From the NCBI GenBank assembly GCA_958352885.1, contig CATWQI010000005.1, positions 236,832 through 300,831 on the forward strand: a DNA stretch of 64,000 nucleotides. Reading direction: 5' to 3'. The translations under genes and the position numbers were made by a program. Every line of letters begins with the position of its first letter. Position 1 is the stretch's first letter. The stretch comes from an uncultured Duncaniella sp. GTDB taxonomy: Bacteria; Bacteroidota; Bacteroidia; Bacteroidales; Muribaculaceae. Shown here in pieces: positions 43,310 through 51,819 of this stretch. The notes under the pieces were generated by a model that made no database searches, was not told the DNA's origin, and worked only from the letters and a program-made list of their open reading frames with translations.

Positions 43310-43600
43310 ATGTTTATCGCAATTCTGACATATAAAAAACCGCTTGACGAGGTTGACCGTCATCTTCAAGCGCATCGCAAATATCTTGCCGAGCACTATG
43401 CAGCCGGAGATTTTATCGCCTCCGGTCCGCAGACTCCCCGCATCGGCGGTGTGATAATGATAAAGGCTGACAATCGTGAGGAAGCAAACGCCATCATTGC
43501 TAAAGATCCGTTCAACATCAACGGCATCGCCGACTATCAGATTGTGGAGTTTACTCCGACAATGTTCTGCGACCAAACACTTTATGATTTATTGAAATAA
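43310..43600 (+). CDS. YciI-like protein
   Basis: A 96-residue YCII-related protein (ferredoxin-like alpha+beta fold): FIAILTYKKPLDEVDRHLQAHRKYL with the conserved His-Asp region, FIASGPQTPRIGGVIMIKA, and KDPFNINGIADYQIVEF. Members are small hydrolase-like or dehalogenase-like enzymes. It starts 3 bp after the HxlR stop codon, so it is co-transcribed. Confidence 0.85.
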   Translation: MFIAILTYKKPLDEVDRHLQAHRKYLAEHYAAGDFIASGPQTPRIGGVIMIKADNREEANAIIAKDPFNINGIADYQIVEFTPTMFCDQTLYDLLK

Positions 43601-43604
43601 GAAC

Positions 43605-44216
43605 ATGGCAAGCAACGAAATTCTATATATTCTTCTGCCGGATTTTGCCTCACATGAGATGGTCTATCTCATGGAGGCTATAAGCAGTGACGAACAACAA
43701 TTAAAACCGAATCCCAAATATATCAATAAAATCGTGACGCCCACTATGGAGCCTGTCACTGCCATTGGCGGATTCCGAGTGTTGCCCGATTACTCCTTTG
43801 AGGCTATGCCGCATGATTATGCCGCACTCGTTCTGATAGGCGGTTATGGCTGGCTCACTCCGATAGCAGATATGGTTACGCCAATTGTCCGCGAGGCATT
43901 AGATAAGGGCATAACTGTCGGAGCAATCTGCAATGGAGCATCATTCTTGGCTAAATGCGGTTTTCTCAATAATGTCAAGCACACAGGCAATGGACTCGAC
44001 CAATTGAAAATGTGGGGTGGAGACAACTACACGAATTCAGATGGCTACATTCATAAACAGGCGGTGTCAGATGGAAAAATAGTAACAGCCAACGGCTCTG
44101 GTGTACTTGAGTTTACAAAAGAGCTGCTGTCGCTTCTTGAAAATGACACGCCGGAGCGAATTGAAATGTATTATCAGTTTAACAAGCAGGGATTTTGCGC
44201 TCTTTTCCCCGAATAA
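43605..44216 (+). CDS. DJ-1/PfpI family protein 1
   Basis: A 203-residue class I glutamine-amidotransferase-like protein. The nucleophile elbow is AICNGASFLAKCGFL with the reactive Cys; upstream are LVLIGGYGWLT and downstream KIVTANGSGVLEFTKEL. It probably acts as a glyoxalase-, chaperone- or deglycase-like stress protein. It starts 4 bp after YciI. Confidence 0.85.
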   Translation: MASNEILYILLPDFASHEMVYLMEAISSDEQQLKPNPKYINKIVTPTMEPVTAIGGFRVLPDYSFEAMPHDYAALVLIGGYGWLTPIADMVTPIVREALDKGITVGAICNGASFLAKCGFLNNVKHTGNGLDQLKMWGGDNYTNSDGYIHKQAVSDGKIVTANGSGVLEFTKELLSLLENDTPERIEMYYQFNKQGFCALFPE

Positions 44217-44220
44217 GGTT

Positions 44221-44535
44221 ATGGCGTGTTCTATCGACTTCATTGAATCCATCTGCGAGGCACTTGCTCCGCTGGGCGAGATTCGCAGTCGCAAGATGAT
44301 GGGTGATTACGTCGTCTACGTCAATGAAAAATGCGTAATCACAGCCTGCGACAATATCGCTTACGTTAAGAAATTACCATGTATTGCCGACATGATGACA
44401 GATGCCGAGTGCGGCTGCCCGTATGAGGGAGCAAAGGAAGCCTATATCCTCGACCTTTCTGACCCCCGCAAGGCTATCACCATAATTAAAACTCTATGGA
44501 AACACCTTCCTTTCCCAAAGTCTAAAACAAATTAA
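44221..44535 (+). CDS. TfoX N-terminal-domain protein
   Basis: A 104-residue protein with the TfoX/Sxy N-terminal pattern (EALAPLGEIRSRKMMGDYVVYVNEKCVITACDN, AYVKKLP). It lacks the C-terminal TfoX domain, so a competence role is not implied. The ATG at 44221 lies 4 bp after the DJ-1-like stop; an earlier in-frame start would overlap that gene deeply. Confidence 0.8.
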   Translation: MACSIDFIESICEALAPLGEIRSRKMMGDYVVYVNEKCVITACDNIAYVKKLPCIADMMTDAECGCPYEGAKEAYILDLSDPRKAITIIKTLWKHLPFPKSKTN

Positions 44536-44657
44536 TTAGCAAGCATTTTCCAGATAAAGATGCTACATTCTCCTGCAATTCGTTAAAATCCCATATAGAT
44601 TTCGTAACTTTATGGTCGGGTTGACACAAGTCTTCCCACGACATTTTGAAAATAAGG

Positions 44658-45209
44658 ATGGAAACTGAAAGATTGATATTGAGACCTTGGCTGGAATCCG
44701 ATGCCGAATCACTTTACAGATATGCGAGTGATCCCGACATCGGACCGATTGCCGGATGGCCTCCGCATGCCAGTGTTAGTGATAGCCTCGAAATCATACG
44801 CACTGTTTTTGCCGCTCCCGAAGTCTACGCTGTTGTGTTTAAAGACACCAACGAGCCGGTTGGCAGTTGCGGAATCATGTTTTCCAACGGTCTTCACTCG
44901 GCCAACATGACGCAGCATGAAGCCGAGATAGGCTACTGGATTGGCAAGCCTTATTGGGGTCAAGGTCTTATTCCCGAAGCAGTCAACGCGTTGCTTTCAC
45001 GATGCTTCAATGAGCTGGGTATTGATGCTGTGTGGTGCGGTCACTACGATGGCAACGTCAAGTCGAAACGTGTCATCGAGAAAAGTGGATTCAAGTACCA
45101 TCATACTGATCATGATGTCGTTTCACCTCTTGGAGACAAGCGCACCGAACACTTTTATCGCATGACAAAAGACGATTATAATGTCCTACATATCAATAGA
45201 GAGCGGTAA
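44658..45209 (+). CDS. GNAT acetyltransferase (RimJ/RimL-like)
   Basis: A 183-residue acetyl-CoA-dependent N-acetyltransferase. It has METERLILRPWLESDAESLYRY, EIGYWIGKPYWGQGLIPEAV (acetyl-CoA loop Q-x-x-G-x-G/A variant) and NVKSKRVIEKSGFKYHH. The target may be a protein N-terminus or a small amine. The ATG at 44658 is preferred over a TTG at 44646. Confidence 0.87.
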   Translation: METERLILRPWLESDAESLYRYASDPDIGPIAGWPPHASVSDSLEIIRTVFAAPEVYAVVFKDTNEPVGSCGIMFSNGLHSANMTQHEAEIGYWIGKPYWGQGLIPEAVNALLSRCFNELGIDAVWCGHYDGNVKSKRVIEKSGFKYHHTDHDVVSPLGDKRTEHFYRMTKDDYNVLHINRER

Positions 45210-45244
45210 ACTGACCGCTGAACAGAAGAAACAGTTGATTGAAA

Positions 45245-46033
45245 ATGAGTAACGAACCACGCGCTATATTTCCCGGCATTAAAGCTCGCAAGCCGCAATA
45301 TGTGCTGGGGACTGAGAATGGAACCAAACGCACATCAAACGTGACTGAGGCAAAAATTGTCGATGCCGTGTCTGACATAGAAGATAATGTGGCTATATAC
45401 CTTGAAAAATGCGTGCCTGTGGTATTGGTCCGCTATGCCGAAGCTTATTCTATTGATTATTATAAGGACGGCAGCATGGCTGTGTGTTTCAGAGTCAACG
45501 GATATATGCTGCGCATGTGGCGGTCGGATGTAGACTGTGATGTGGCGGCGGATATTATGTGTGATTTCTTCCGCACTGCTTCGCTTCCCGACATGACAGG
45601 CTGGCACTGTCAGAAAGTCTATCCGGGACAAGAGGCTCCGGAGACGAAACTATGTGTTGACGGCGAAGATTTCCGATACTTTGACATGGCGGATGTGGTC
45701 TGTGCTTTGGAAAATATCATCGAGCGCAAATCGCTATGGATGCTTTATGATTTCACTAAAGGCGATGGCGGATATGTCAGCATCCGCAGGCGTGACAATG
45801 ATACCGCTCCTACCACCGGATATAAAGTTGAATATGTAAGATGGACGAATCCGGCTCCGACCGGCTTCAGAGGCGTTGTTTCTGATGAAGGACTCCTGCG
45901 GAGCTGGCTGTGGAGTCTGATTGAAGGCGAGAGATTGCCCGACCCTCTGAGCTGTTTGGAGGAGTTTGACGTGAACGACCATTTTGAGAGACTGGTATTC
46001 AGATTTTTAGACAACGACAAGAATCAAGAATAA
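45245..46033 (+). CDS. hypothetical protein
   Basis: A 262-residue cytoplasmic protein that I do not recognise. It shares a TAATG stop/start overlap with the following Sel1/DUF4303 gene, so the two are coupled. Composition is acidic with many aromatics (FRVNGYMLRMWRSDVDCD, WMLYDFTKGDGGYVSIRRRD), a style common in polymorphic-toxin immunity proteins, but that is only an analogy. Confidence 0.6.
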   Translation: MSNEPRAIFPGIKARKPQYVLGTENGTKRTSNVTEAKIVDAVSDIEDNVAIYLEKCVPVVLVRYAEAYSIDYYKDGSMAVCFRVNGYMLRMWRSDVDCDVAADIMCDFFRTASLPDMTGWHCQKVYPGQEAPETKLCVDGEDFRYFDMADVVCALENIIERKSLWMLYDFTKGDGGYVSIRRRDNDTAPTTGYKVEYVRWTNPAPTGFRGVVSDEGLLRSWLWSLIEGERLPDPLSCLEEFDVNDHFERLVFRFLDNDKNQE

Positions 46034-47817
46034 TGAACGGAGAATATAGCACAGTTGTTGAAACTGCTGTCAAGCTGATCTGGTCGAGTTTCGACCGTGA
46101 GAAAATACGCCAGGGCTATGCGATGCTCATGCAGGCAGCGCAACAGGGCGATGCCGATGCTCTGGCTTTTATAGCCCGTTGCTTCATGGGCGAGGAATAT
46201 GTATGGGCACAGGCCGGATTTAATTTTGACGAAGCCAACGCCTCTAAGCTGATGCAGAAGAGCGCGATGATGGGGAGTGCCACCGGCGTTCTATGTGCTG
46301 CCCGAAGCGCTAATCTCACCCCCTCAGTGGAACGGGCAATGCCGTTTGCTTCGTTTAAGGAAGCGTTTGATGAGATTCTTGGTCAGGCTGAGCGTGGCGA
46401 CGCTTTCTGCTGCTACATGGTCGCCAACGTTTATTTCTGGGGCGACTATCTGCGTGTAGAGCCCGACTCTGCCAAGCAATTCAAAGATGAAAGAGATTAT
46501 AACGCATGGGCGTGGCCAATAGCAAAGGTGTGGTACGAACGCAGCTTCGACGGCGGACTTTGTGCCGGATGGGGCAATTACTGCGACATTCGCAAAGCAG
46601 GCCTTGGCGACATCAGCCGGGATGTCTATGAGAGATACTATCAGATGCTGGCAGACATTTCGCCGATAATCTGCACTAACTACGGCTATTATCTTCGCAA
46701 GGAGAAAGGTGATGCATATGCCGGACTGCTGCGTTATGTGGAAGCGGCCCGCAAGGGCGACCCTCAGGGCGCATACAATGCCGGACACATCTATGAGGCA
46801 GGCGAGGAGGTGGATGAAAACATAAGCCTTGCCTGTCAGCTCTTTGAAATGGCAGCCAATGGAGGCCTTGCACAAGGGCAATTCGAGATGGGATATTACC
46901 ATTTTGAAGGCTGTGGCGACTTAGAGCAGGACTATGCCCAAGCTGTGGACTGGTTTGAAAAAGCCTACTGGAATCCGAAGTGCTCTGAGGTTACCAAGGC
47001 GCAGTGTGCTGCATATCTTGGCATCTGCTATCAGGAGGGACTTGGAACTGTACAGGACGACGATGTGGCGTTCGAGTATCTTCATGAAGCCGGCGATGGT
47101 GTCGACCATCTATGGGATTCAATAACTGTCAGATTGCTCACAGCACTCGGCGTAGCATATGCCTTCGGACGTGGCACTGAGGCGGATATTGAGTTGGGAT
47201 ACCAGTATCTGGAGGATGCTGTAAAACTCGGTTCGGAAGAGGCAAAGGAGTATATCGGCTACATCAACTCACCCGACTTTGATGCACACGAGCGGAAAAA
47301 CGAAGATCCGACTACCCCCGTGGCTCCGTTCTGGCAGGAAGTGACTGCAAAAATCAGAGATGCGGTTGAAGCTGACCTGCGCGAGATTCTTGGACGCATA
47401 GACGATGAGCGCATTTACACAGTAGCTCTGGTCACCGATAGATATTGCTGCTCGCTGTTTCTTGCAGCGAATACTCTGGAATACCTTGAAAGTGAAAACG
47501 AAGAGCCTGATGATGAATGCAAATGGCACCCTGATGAATGGGGGTATTCCGACGGGCATGACAGCGAACTGGTGAAGCTCAGCAAATCTCTGTGGGAAAA
47601 CCACAATACTTTGCCTGGAGAAGCTTTTTTCTTCAGCGCAATGATTTCGGCTATGAAGCAGGTCAAGGACTCTGGAATATTCGGAGAACGTACCCAAGAA
47701 ATCACATTCTTCATTTCAATATCGGATGATGAGGACGCTGAAAATCTCGAAGATTCGTCAGCTATGACGCTTAACAGCCCAGAGCTGGCTGCCGCTTTCT
47801 TAAATAGAACCAGATAA
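46033..47817 (+). CDS. Sel1-repeat protein with DUF4303-like C-terminus
   Basis: A 594-residue protein. Sel1-like repeats run from about 30 to 425 (AAQQGDADALAFIARCFMGEEY, AARKGDPQGAYNAGHIYEAGEEVDEN, AANGGLAQGQFEMGYYHFEGCGDLEQDY). The last 150 residues look like DUF4303 (IYTVALVTDRYCCSLFLAANT, WHPDEWGYSDGHD, FISISDDED). Sel1 and DUF4303 proteins often accompany immunity or interbacterial-conflict loci, so an immunity or scaffold role is possible. No toxin gene is visible beside it. Confidence 0.72.
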   Translation: MNGEYSTVVETAVKLIWSSFDREKIRQGYAMLMQAAQQGDADALAFIARCFMGEEYVWAQAGFNFDEANASKLMQKSAMMGSATGVLCAARSANLTPSVERAMPFASFKEAFDEILGQAERGDAFCCYMVANVYFWGDYLRVEPDSAKQFKDERDYNAWAWPIAKVWYERSFDGGLCAGWGNYCDIRKAGLGDISRDVYERYYQMLADISPIICTNYGYYLRKEKGDAYAGLLRYVEAARKGDPQGAYNAGHIYEAGEEVDENISLACQLFEMAANGGLAQGQFEMGYYHFEGCGDLEQDYAQAVDWFEKAYWNPKCSEVTKAQCAAYLGICYQEGLGTVQDDDVAFEYLHEAGDGVDHLWDSITVRLLTALGVAYAFGRGTEADIELGYQYLEDAVKLGSEEAKEYIGYINSPDFDAHERKNEDPTTPVAPFWQEVTAKIRDAVEADLREILGRIDDERIYTVALVTDRYCCSLFLAANTLEYLESENEEPDDECKWHPDEWGYSDGHDSELVKLSKSLWENHNTLPGEAFFFSAMISAMKQVKDSGIFGERTQEITFFISISDDEDAENLEDSSAMTLNSPELAAAFLNRTR

Positions 47818-47826
47818 CATCATATT

Positions 47827-48459
47827 ATGGCATATTATACTGTTTACTGGCCTCAGGACTGGTTGGACGAACTAAGAAAATCCGATGACAACGGACCTAT
47901 AAAAGTAGTGCTTGGCAGTATCCACTCAAGGATGCCGTCAATAGCATCGATAAAAGTGGGTGATGTCGTATTTCCGGTCTCATTACTCGACAGGCATCTA
48001 TACATAATGGCAAGACTGGAAGTGACTCATAAGGAAAGAGCCTTCGACTATTGCATCAGAGAACTTGGAGCTCCTTACAGATCCCTTATTCCCGAAGGAG
48101 TTGTCGTTAAGGTCTCTGACACATTCTTTTGTGCAAAAGACGCTTCTTATAAAAGTCTCCGGAGTGTGCCCGAGAATCTCACGATGATCATTCCCGGCGA
48201 CAAACCCCATTGCAAGCACCAGGAACCGTTTAATTGCTGTGCCGAATGGGCAGTATGGGGAGAGAATGGCAGTGTTATCAAACCGCGCCTCGTTCCTGAT
48301 GAGCTTGTGCCACTTCTTCGGTTCGGATATCCGAAGAGCAAAGAGAAGCCATTGCGAATCAATTCAAAAGGAGTCGTGTTGGCTCAAAGTATAGCCGCAA
48401 CCCGGCGTCTGTCGGAGGAATCAGCAATGATTTTTGAAGGGCTCTTTGAAAACAGCTGA
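47827..48459 (+). CDS. hypothetical protein, possibly EVE/PUA-like
   Basis: A 210-residue soluble protein. YYTVYWPQDWL at the start and SIKVGDVVFPVSLLDRHLYIMARLEV recall the EVE/PUA fold that reads modified bases, but the match is weak. Several cysteines and histidines (KPHCKHQEPFNCC) might bind metal. It lies 9 bp after the Sel1 gene. Confidence 0.5.
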   Translation: MAYYTVYWPQDWLDELRKSDDNGPIKVVLGSIHSRMPSIASIKVGDVVFPVSLLDRHLYIMARLEVTHKERAFDYCIRELGAPYRSLIPEGVVVKVSDTFFCAKDASYKSLRSVPENLTMIIPGDKPHCKHQEPFNCCAEWAVWGENGSVIKPRLVPDELVPLLRFGYPKSKEKPLRINSKGVVLAQSIAATRRLSEESAMIFEGLFENS

Positions 48460-48482
48460 ATTCGTTTAACCTAAAGAGAATC

Positions 48483-49082
48483 ATGAATATAAAATCTCAA
48501 CTGCAACAACTCTGTGGCGCTACAGAATTTCTGCGACTTAATGACGTAAATATCGAGCCGGAAATGATACGGGCTATCATGATAAACGAAGTTGTCCCGG
48601 TTGAATCAGACGATGACTTCTATGGAAAGCCGGATTCCGCATATATGTCAACGACGATCCCTCTGTTCCGTAAAGCAGGGATAGAGGTAACGAGTATTCA
48701 GGATATATTGAACTTCGGCATCTACATCACCAATGCCGTCAAGACACCCAAATCGGAATACGCTGTCTCAAAGGAAAGCATTGAAGAAAGTCTGCCATAT
48801 CTTGAAAAGGAGCTTGAGCTGTTTCCCAATCTTCAGGTTGTCATGCTGATGGGTGATGTTGCGAAAAAAGCTTTTAATATGATAAGCAAGAAGGCAACCA
48901 AGAAAAATGCCGTTCCCGGTATATCCACCTACAAATTACGTAACACTGAGATACTCCATAAAGGATGGCGCATCCTGCCTTCTTATATAATGACAGGACA
49001 AAACCTGCTCATTGAAAAATCAAAGTTCCAAATGGCATCAGAGGATATTGCCTTGATGTATAGTTTGATTAATGAAGCTTGA
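48483..49082 (+). CDS. uracil-DNA glycosylase-like protein
   Basis: A 199-residue protein whose C-terminal half resembles the UDG superfamily: ITNAVKTPKSEY, LEKELELFPNLQVVMLMGDVAKKAF and GWRILPSYIMTGQNLLIEKSKFQM. The usual catalytic HPSP-like motif is replaced by PSYIMTGQN, so base-excision activity is uncertain. It sits in a block of unknown genes rather than with repair genes. Confidence 0.62.
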   Translation: MNIKSQLQQLCGATEFLRLNDVNIEPEMIRAIMINEVVPVESDDDFYGKPDSAYMSTTIPLFRKAGIEVTSIQDILNFGIYITNAVKTPKSEYAVSKESIEESLPYLEKELELFPNLQVVMLMGDVAKKAFNMISKKATKKNAVPGISTYKLRNTEILHKGWRILPSYIMTGQNLLIEKSKFQMASEDIALMYSLINEA

Positions 49083-49115
49083 TTAAAATATGACTTTACC
49101 GCAAAAGATGTCATT

Positions 49116-49514
49116 ATGCCGCATCCCGTATATGCGTGGATAGGGTGGATTTGTGCTTTGACTCCATCTGAAACGACATTTGAATCATTGAAGCCTTACG
49201 TTCTTGAATCTTACGAATACGCGAAAGAGAAATTCAGTAAAAAGATGACCCGGACAGTTAATCAGTTATCTGAGAATAGTGATCGAAGCTCTGCCATTAG
49301 AGAATCGATAAAACGATATTATGAAAGCAATGAGCCTTTCTGCATGAAGGATGAGGCTTGGTATATGATGGGGCTTGCCATGGGGCTTGCCTATCGAGAG
49401 CTGTCCGATGACAGAAAAGCCGTCACTTGCTTCAAGAAAGCCGCCAAATTTTTCCGACTTGCCGCCAATAAAAGCAACCGAGATGCCGAAAGTGCTCTTA
49501 TAAACTTCCTATAA
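49116..49514 (+). CDS. hypothetical TPR-like protein
   Basis: A 132-residue, mainly helical protein. The end (AWYMMGLAMGLAYRELSDDRKAVTCFKKAAKFFRLAANK) reads like one or two TPR/Sel1-type repeats. No family is assigned. It follows the UDG-like gene closely on the same strand. Confidence 0.5.
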   Translation: MPHPVYAWIGWICALTPSETTFESLKPYVLESYEYAKEKFSKKMTRTVNQLSENSDRSSAIRESIKRYYESNEPFCMKDEAWYMMGLAMGLAYRELSDDRKAVTCFKKAAKFFRLAANKSNRDAESALINFL

Positions 49515-49530
49515 ACAAAATGATAGAATC

Positions 49531-49656
49531 ATGATAAAGTACACGGATAAATACACAGACATATCGTTCGACATCGCCAAGTGTCGCGAATCGGGCAAAG
49601 CAGGCGGCTTTAAGGTATGCCAAAGCGGAGGAGGTAAATGTTTAGTACAGTCATGA
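49531..49656 (+). CDS. possible 41-residue small protein
   Basis: The frame starts 17 bp after the preceding stop and reads MIKYTDKYTDISFDIAKCRE then SGKAGGFKVCQSGGGKC. It overlaps the start of the YdeI-like gene in another frame. It may be a coupled small protein or a remnant of a larger gene. No family is recognised. Confidence 0.3.
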   Translation: MIKYTDKYTDISFDIAKCRESGKAGGFKVCQSGGGKCLVQS

Positions 49657-50222
49657 CACCGAAGAATATTCTTGATATAAAGACACGTGCAGGATTCCGT
49701 GAATGGCTGATGAAATACCATTCTACAGAGAAAGAATGTTGGATTGCGGTAAAGCGCGGCAAGACTCCGCCTGTTGACACATTATGGTATCTCGATGCGG
49801 TCGAGGAGGCTCTATGTTTCGGATGGATAGATTCCACGGTGAAGAATGTTGATGGCGTTACATTGCAGCGTTTCGGTCCACGGACCAAAAAGGGACGTTG
49901 GACAGAACTCAACAAAGAACGTTGCCGCCGCCTTGATAAACTCGGATTGATGACTGACAAAGGACGAACAGCCTGTCCCGATCTCGATGCTGAATTTGTC
50001 ATCGACACTGACATTATCAAAGCATTTGAAGCCAATCCGGTTGCTTGGTCAAACTTCCGTTCATTCCCGGCTTTGTATCAGAGGGTCAGGATAGACAATA
50101 TACAGGCAAAAAAAGCCAACAGCGCACTCTTCACCTCACGACTGACAAAACTGATCAATGCAAGCGAGTATGGCGAGATGATAGGTGACTGGCACGATTG
50201 CGGCAAACTGCTCGATTATTGA
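49638..50222 (+). CDS. YdeI/OmpD-associated family protein
   Basis: A 194-residue cytoplasmic protein with family blocks FREWLMKYHSTEKECWIAVKRGKTPPVDTLWYLDAVEEALCFGWIDS (in pieces), FGPRTKKGRWTELNKERCRRL and a helical C-terminus. Its biochemical role is unknown. A later ATG at 49653 (MTPKNILD) could also be the start. The AraC gene follows after 6 bp. Confidence 0.82.
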   Translation: MFSTVMTPKNILDIKTRAGFREWLMKYHSTEKECWIAVKRGKTPPVDTLWYLDAVEEALCFGWIDSTVKNVDGVTLQRFGPRTKKGRWTELNKERCRRLDKLGLMTDKGRTACPDLDAEFVIDTDIIKAFEANPVAWSNFRSFPALYQRVRIDNIQAKKANSALFTSRLTKLINASEYGEMIGDWHDCGKLLDY

Positions 50223-50228
50223 AAACTG

Positions 50229-51011
50229 ATGATAATCTATCGACCGAGAGAAGAGTTGAGCCCTTACGTGCGCTACTATTGGGTGTTGGAAAGCAATGAG
50301 CCTTTCAGCATCCTGACCTTTCCTATCGGTTGTCCGCAGATTATTTTTCACAAGAAGACTCCGCTTTATATCCCGGAACTTGATAAAAGTCAGTCACAAT
50401 TTACAATTAGTGGTCAGGTGAATTACCCTGCGCATATTCAATCAACCGAAAGTTTGGAAATGATTGTCGCAGTTTTCTATCCGCATACGATCGGGATGTT
50501 TATCGACACTCCGCCATCAGCATTCTACAATCTTGAAATCTCCGGTTATGACATTGAGAATCGGCAAATAAATGAAATTGCTCAGAGGATTTTCGACAGC
50601 AAGATTGCCAAGGAATGTATTGATATACTGGAGGATTTTCTGACATCGAAGATTCGACCGGTATTGAATATCAGCCGGGTAGGTTCGACAATCGACACAT
50701 TGCTTCGTGCTCCCACTACATCGGTCAATGCTCTTGCCGAGAGTGCCTGTCTCAGTAAGCGGCAATATGAAAGGGTCTTCCGCAAAACTGTCGGCATGAA
50801 TCCGAAAGAATATGCCCGGATTGTACGTTTTCAGAAAGCTTTGTGGTTGATTCAGAAGGGAGAAAACAATTATGCCGGAATTGCAGCAGAATGCGGTTAC
50901 TCCGACCAGTCTCACTTTATAAGAAATTTCAGGGAACTAAGCGGATACACGCCTCAGTCGCTCATAAAACATTGCGCTCCATACTCAGACCTGTTCACCA
51001 ATCCAGCATAA
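50229..51011 (+). CDS. AraC family regulator 1
   Basis: A 260-residue regulator. The N-terminal cupin-like effector domain begins MIIYRPREELSPYVRYYWVLES. The C-terminal double helix-turn-helix (about 165-255) has SVNALAESACLSKRQYERVFRKTVGMNPKEYARIVRFQKAL and YAGIAAECGYSDQSHFIRNFRELSGYTP (in pieces). The ligand is unknown. It lies 6 bp after the YdeI-like gene. Confidence 0.88.
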   Translation: MIIYRPREELSPYVRYYWVLESNEPFSILTFPIGCPQIIFHKKTPLYIPELDKSQSQFTISGQVNYPAHIQSTESLEMIVAVFYPHTIGMFIDTPPSAFYNLEISGYDIENRQINEIAQRIFDSKIAKECIDILEDFLTSKIRPVLNISRVGSTIDTLLRAPTTSVNALAESACLSKRQYERVFRKTVGMNPKEYARIVRFQKALWLIQKGENNYAGIAAECGYSDQSHFIRNFRELSGYTPQSLIKHCAPYSDLFTNPA

Positions 51012-51048
51012 TGTCGCTTTTGTTCTATCCGGAGTGCCGTTGCTGTGG

Positions 51049-51056
51049 TAACTTTG
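51049..51056 (+). promoter_or_regulatory. -7 box before leader RNA copy A
   Basis: TAACTTTG followed by C directly precedes the structured leader at 51059. Transcription should start near the first stem. Confidence 0.6.
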
Positions 51057-51058
51057 CG

Positions 51059-51117
51059 GTGAGACCGAATGCTTTGCAATGCGCACCGGCGGTTGCCGAC
51101 ATGCGCTTTCGGCTCAC
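51059..51117 (+). ncRNA. structured leader RNA, copy A
   Basis: It folds as a three-way junction. P1: GTGAG (51059-51063) with CTCAC (51113-51117), then after a one-base bulge CCGAA (51065-51069) with TTCGG (51108-51112). P2: TGC-TTT-GCA (51070-51078). P3: GCGCA (51081-51085) with TGCGC (51102-51106) and CGGC/GCCG inside. Copy B at 55983 has the same layout with compensatory changes in P1. It lies between a promoter and the CAT-like gene, and contains the start of a 16-codon uORF. Confidence 0.6.
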
Positions 51118-51151
51118 ATGCGAATGTTTCACAATTACAAAAAAATTATGA
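51101..51151 (+). CDS. possible 16-codon leader peptide A
   Basis: The ATG lies in the 3' part of the leader RNA. The peptide begins MRFRLTCECF and its TGA overlaps the ATG of the CAT-like gene, so translation could be coupled. Copy B has a 16-codon frame beginning MRFKLTRKWI at the corresponding place. Confidence 0.35.
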   Translation: MRFRLTCECFTITKKL

Positions 51152-51765
51152 TGCTGGAAGTAAATCCGAAAGATACCACACGGGCCTACGCCTTTGAAAT
51201 GTGGATGAATGCCCCAATGCCGATGGTGACGCTTATCAAAACTCTCGATGTCACCCGATTGCGTACTATTAGCCGAAAGCACGGTATGAAATTCAATATG
51301 CTGATGTGTTGGTGCATCGGTAAAGCCGCCAAGCAGGTAAAGGAGTTCTATATGCTGCCGGTAGGTGATAAGCTAATCAAGTATGACGCAATTGCAGTCA
51401 ACACAATTGTTGCCAACTCGCAAGGCGAGATAAGTTCGTGTGATATACCTTTCAGTGAAGACCTCTCACACTTCAATGAAGACTATCTTCGCCTGACACG
51501 CAAAGTTGCCGATACTTGCAAGAATCACGACATCTCCGACAGTATGGTAATCGGAACATCCGCATTAGCTCAATACGACATTGACGGTGCAGTCGGAATG
51601 TATGGCGGTGTATTCAACAATCCCTTCATGATATGGGGCGCATACCATCGCTACTGGCTCAAGACGCGACTGACCGTATCATTCCAGTTCCACCACACTC
51701 AGATGGATGGCGCACATGCTGCCCAGTTCCTTAGCAAGTTACAGGATGCAATCAATTTCCTTTAG
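51148..51765 (+). CDS. CatA-like acetyltransferase
   Basis: A 205-residue protein of the chloramphenicol-acetyltransferase fold. The active-site signature is FHHTQMDGAHAAQFL (catalytic His in HHxxxDG). Other CAT-like blocks are RAYAFEMWMNAPMPMVTLIKTLDV, FNMLMCWCIGKAAKQ and WGAYHRYWLKTRLTVSFQFH. Many such family members are not resistance enzymes, so the acyl acceptor is unknown. The ATG at 51148 was chosen because the frame upstream to 51079 runs through the leader RNA. Confidence 0.8.
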   Translation: MMLEVNPKDTTRAYAFEMWMNAPMPMVTLIKTLDVTRLRTISRKHGMKFNMLMCWCIGKAAKQVKEFYMLPVGDKLIKYDAIAVNTIVANSQGEISSCDIPFSEDLSHFNEDYLRLTRKVADTCKNHDISDSMVIGTSALAQYDIDGAVGMYGGVFNNPFMIWGAYHRYWLKTRLTVSFQFHHTQMDGAHAAQFLSKLQDAINFL

Positions 51766-51819
51766 CCAAATTACGTTTGATTGCCCTCAAATTATTGTTA
51801 ATACTTAACCTGATTTTGC

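Noticed and set aside
51079..51147. Upstream ATG of the CAT-like gene
   Set aside because: The segment is the structured leader RNA, and the first residues do not resemble the CAT family.
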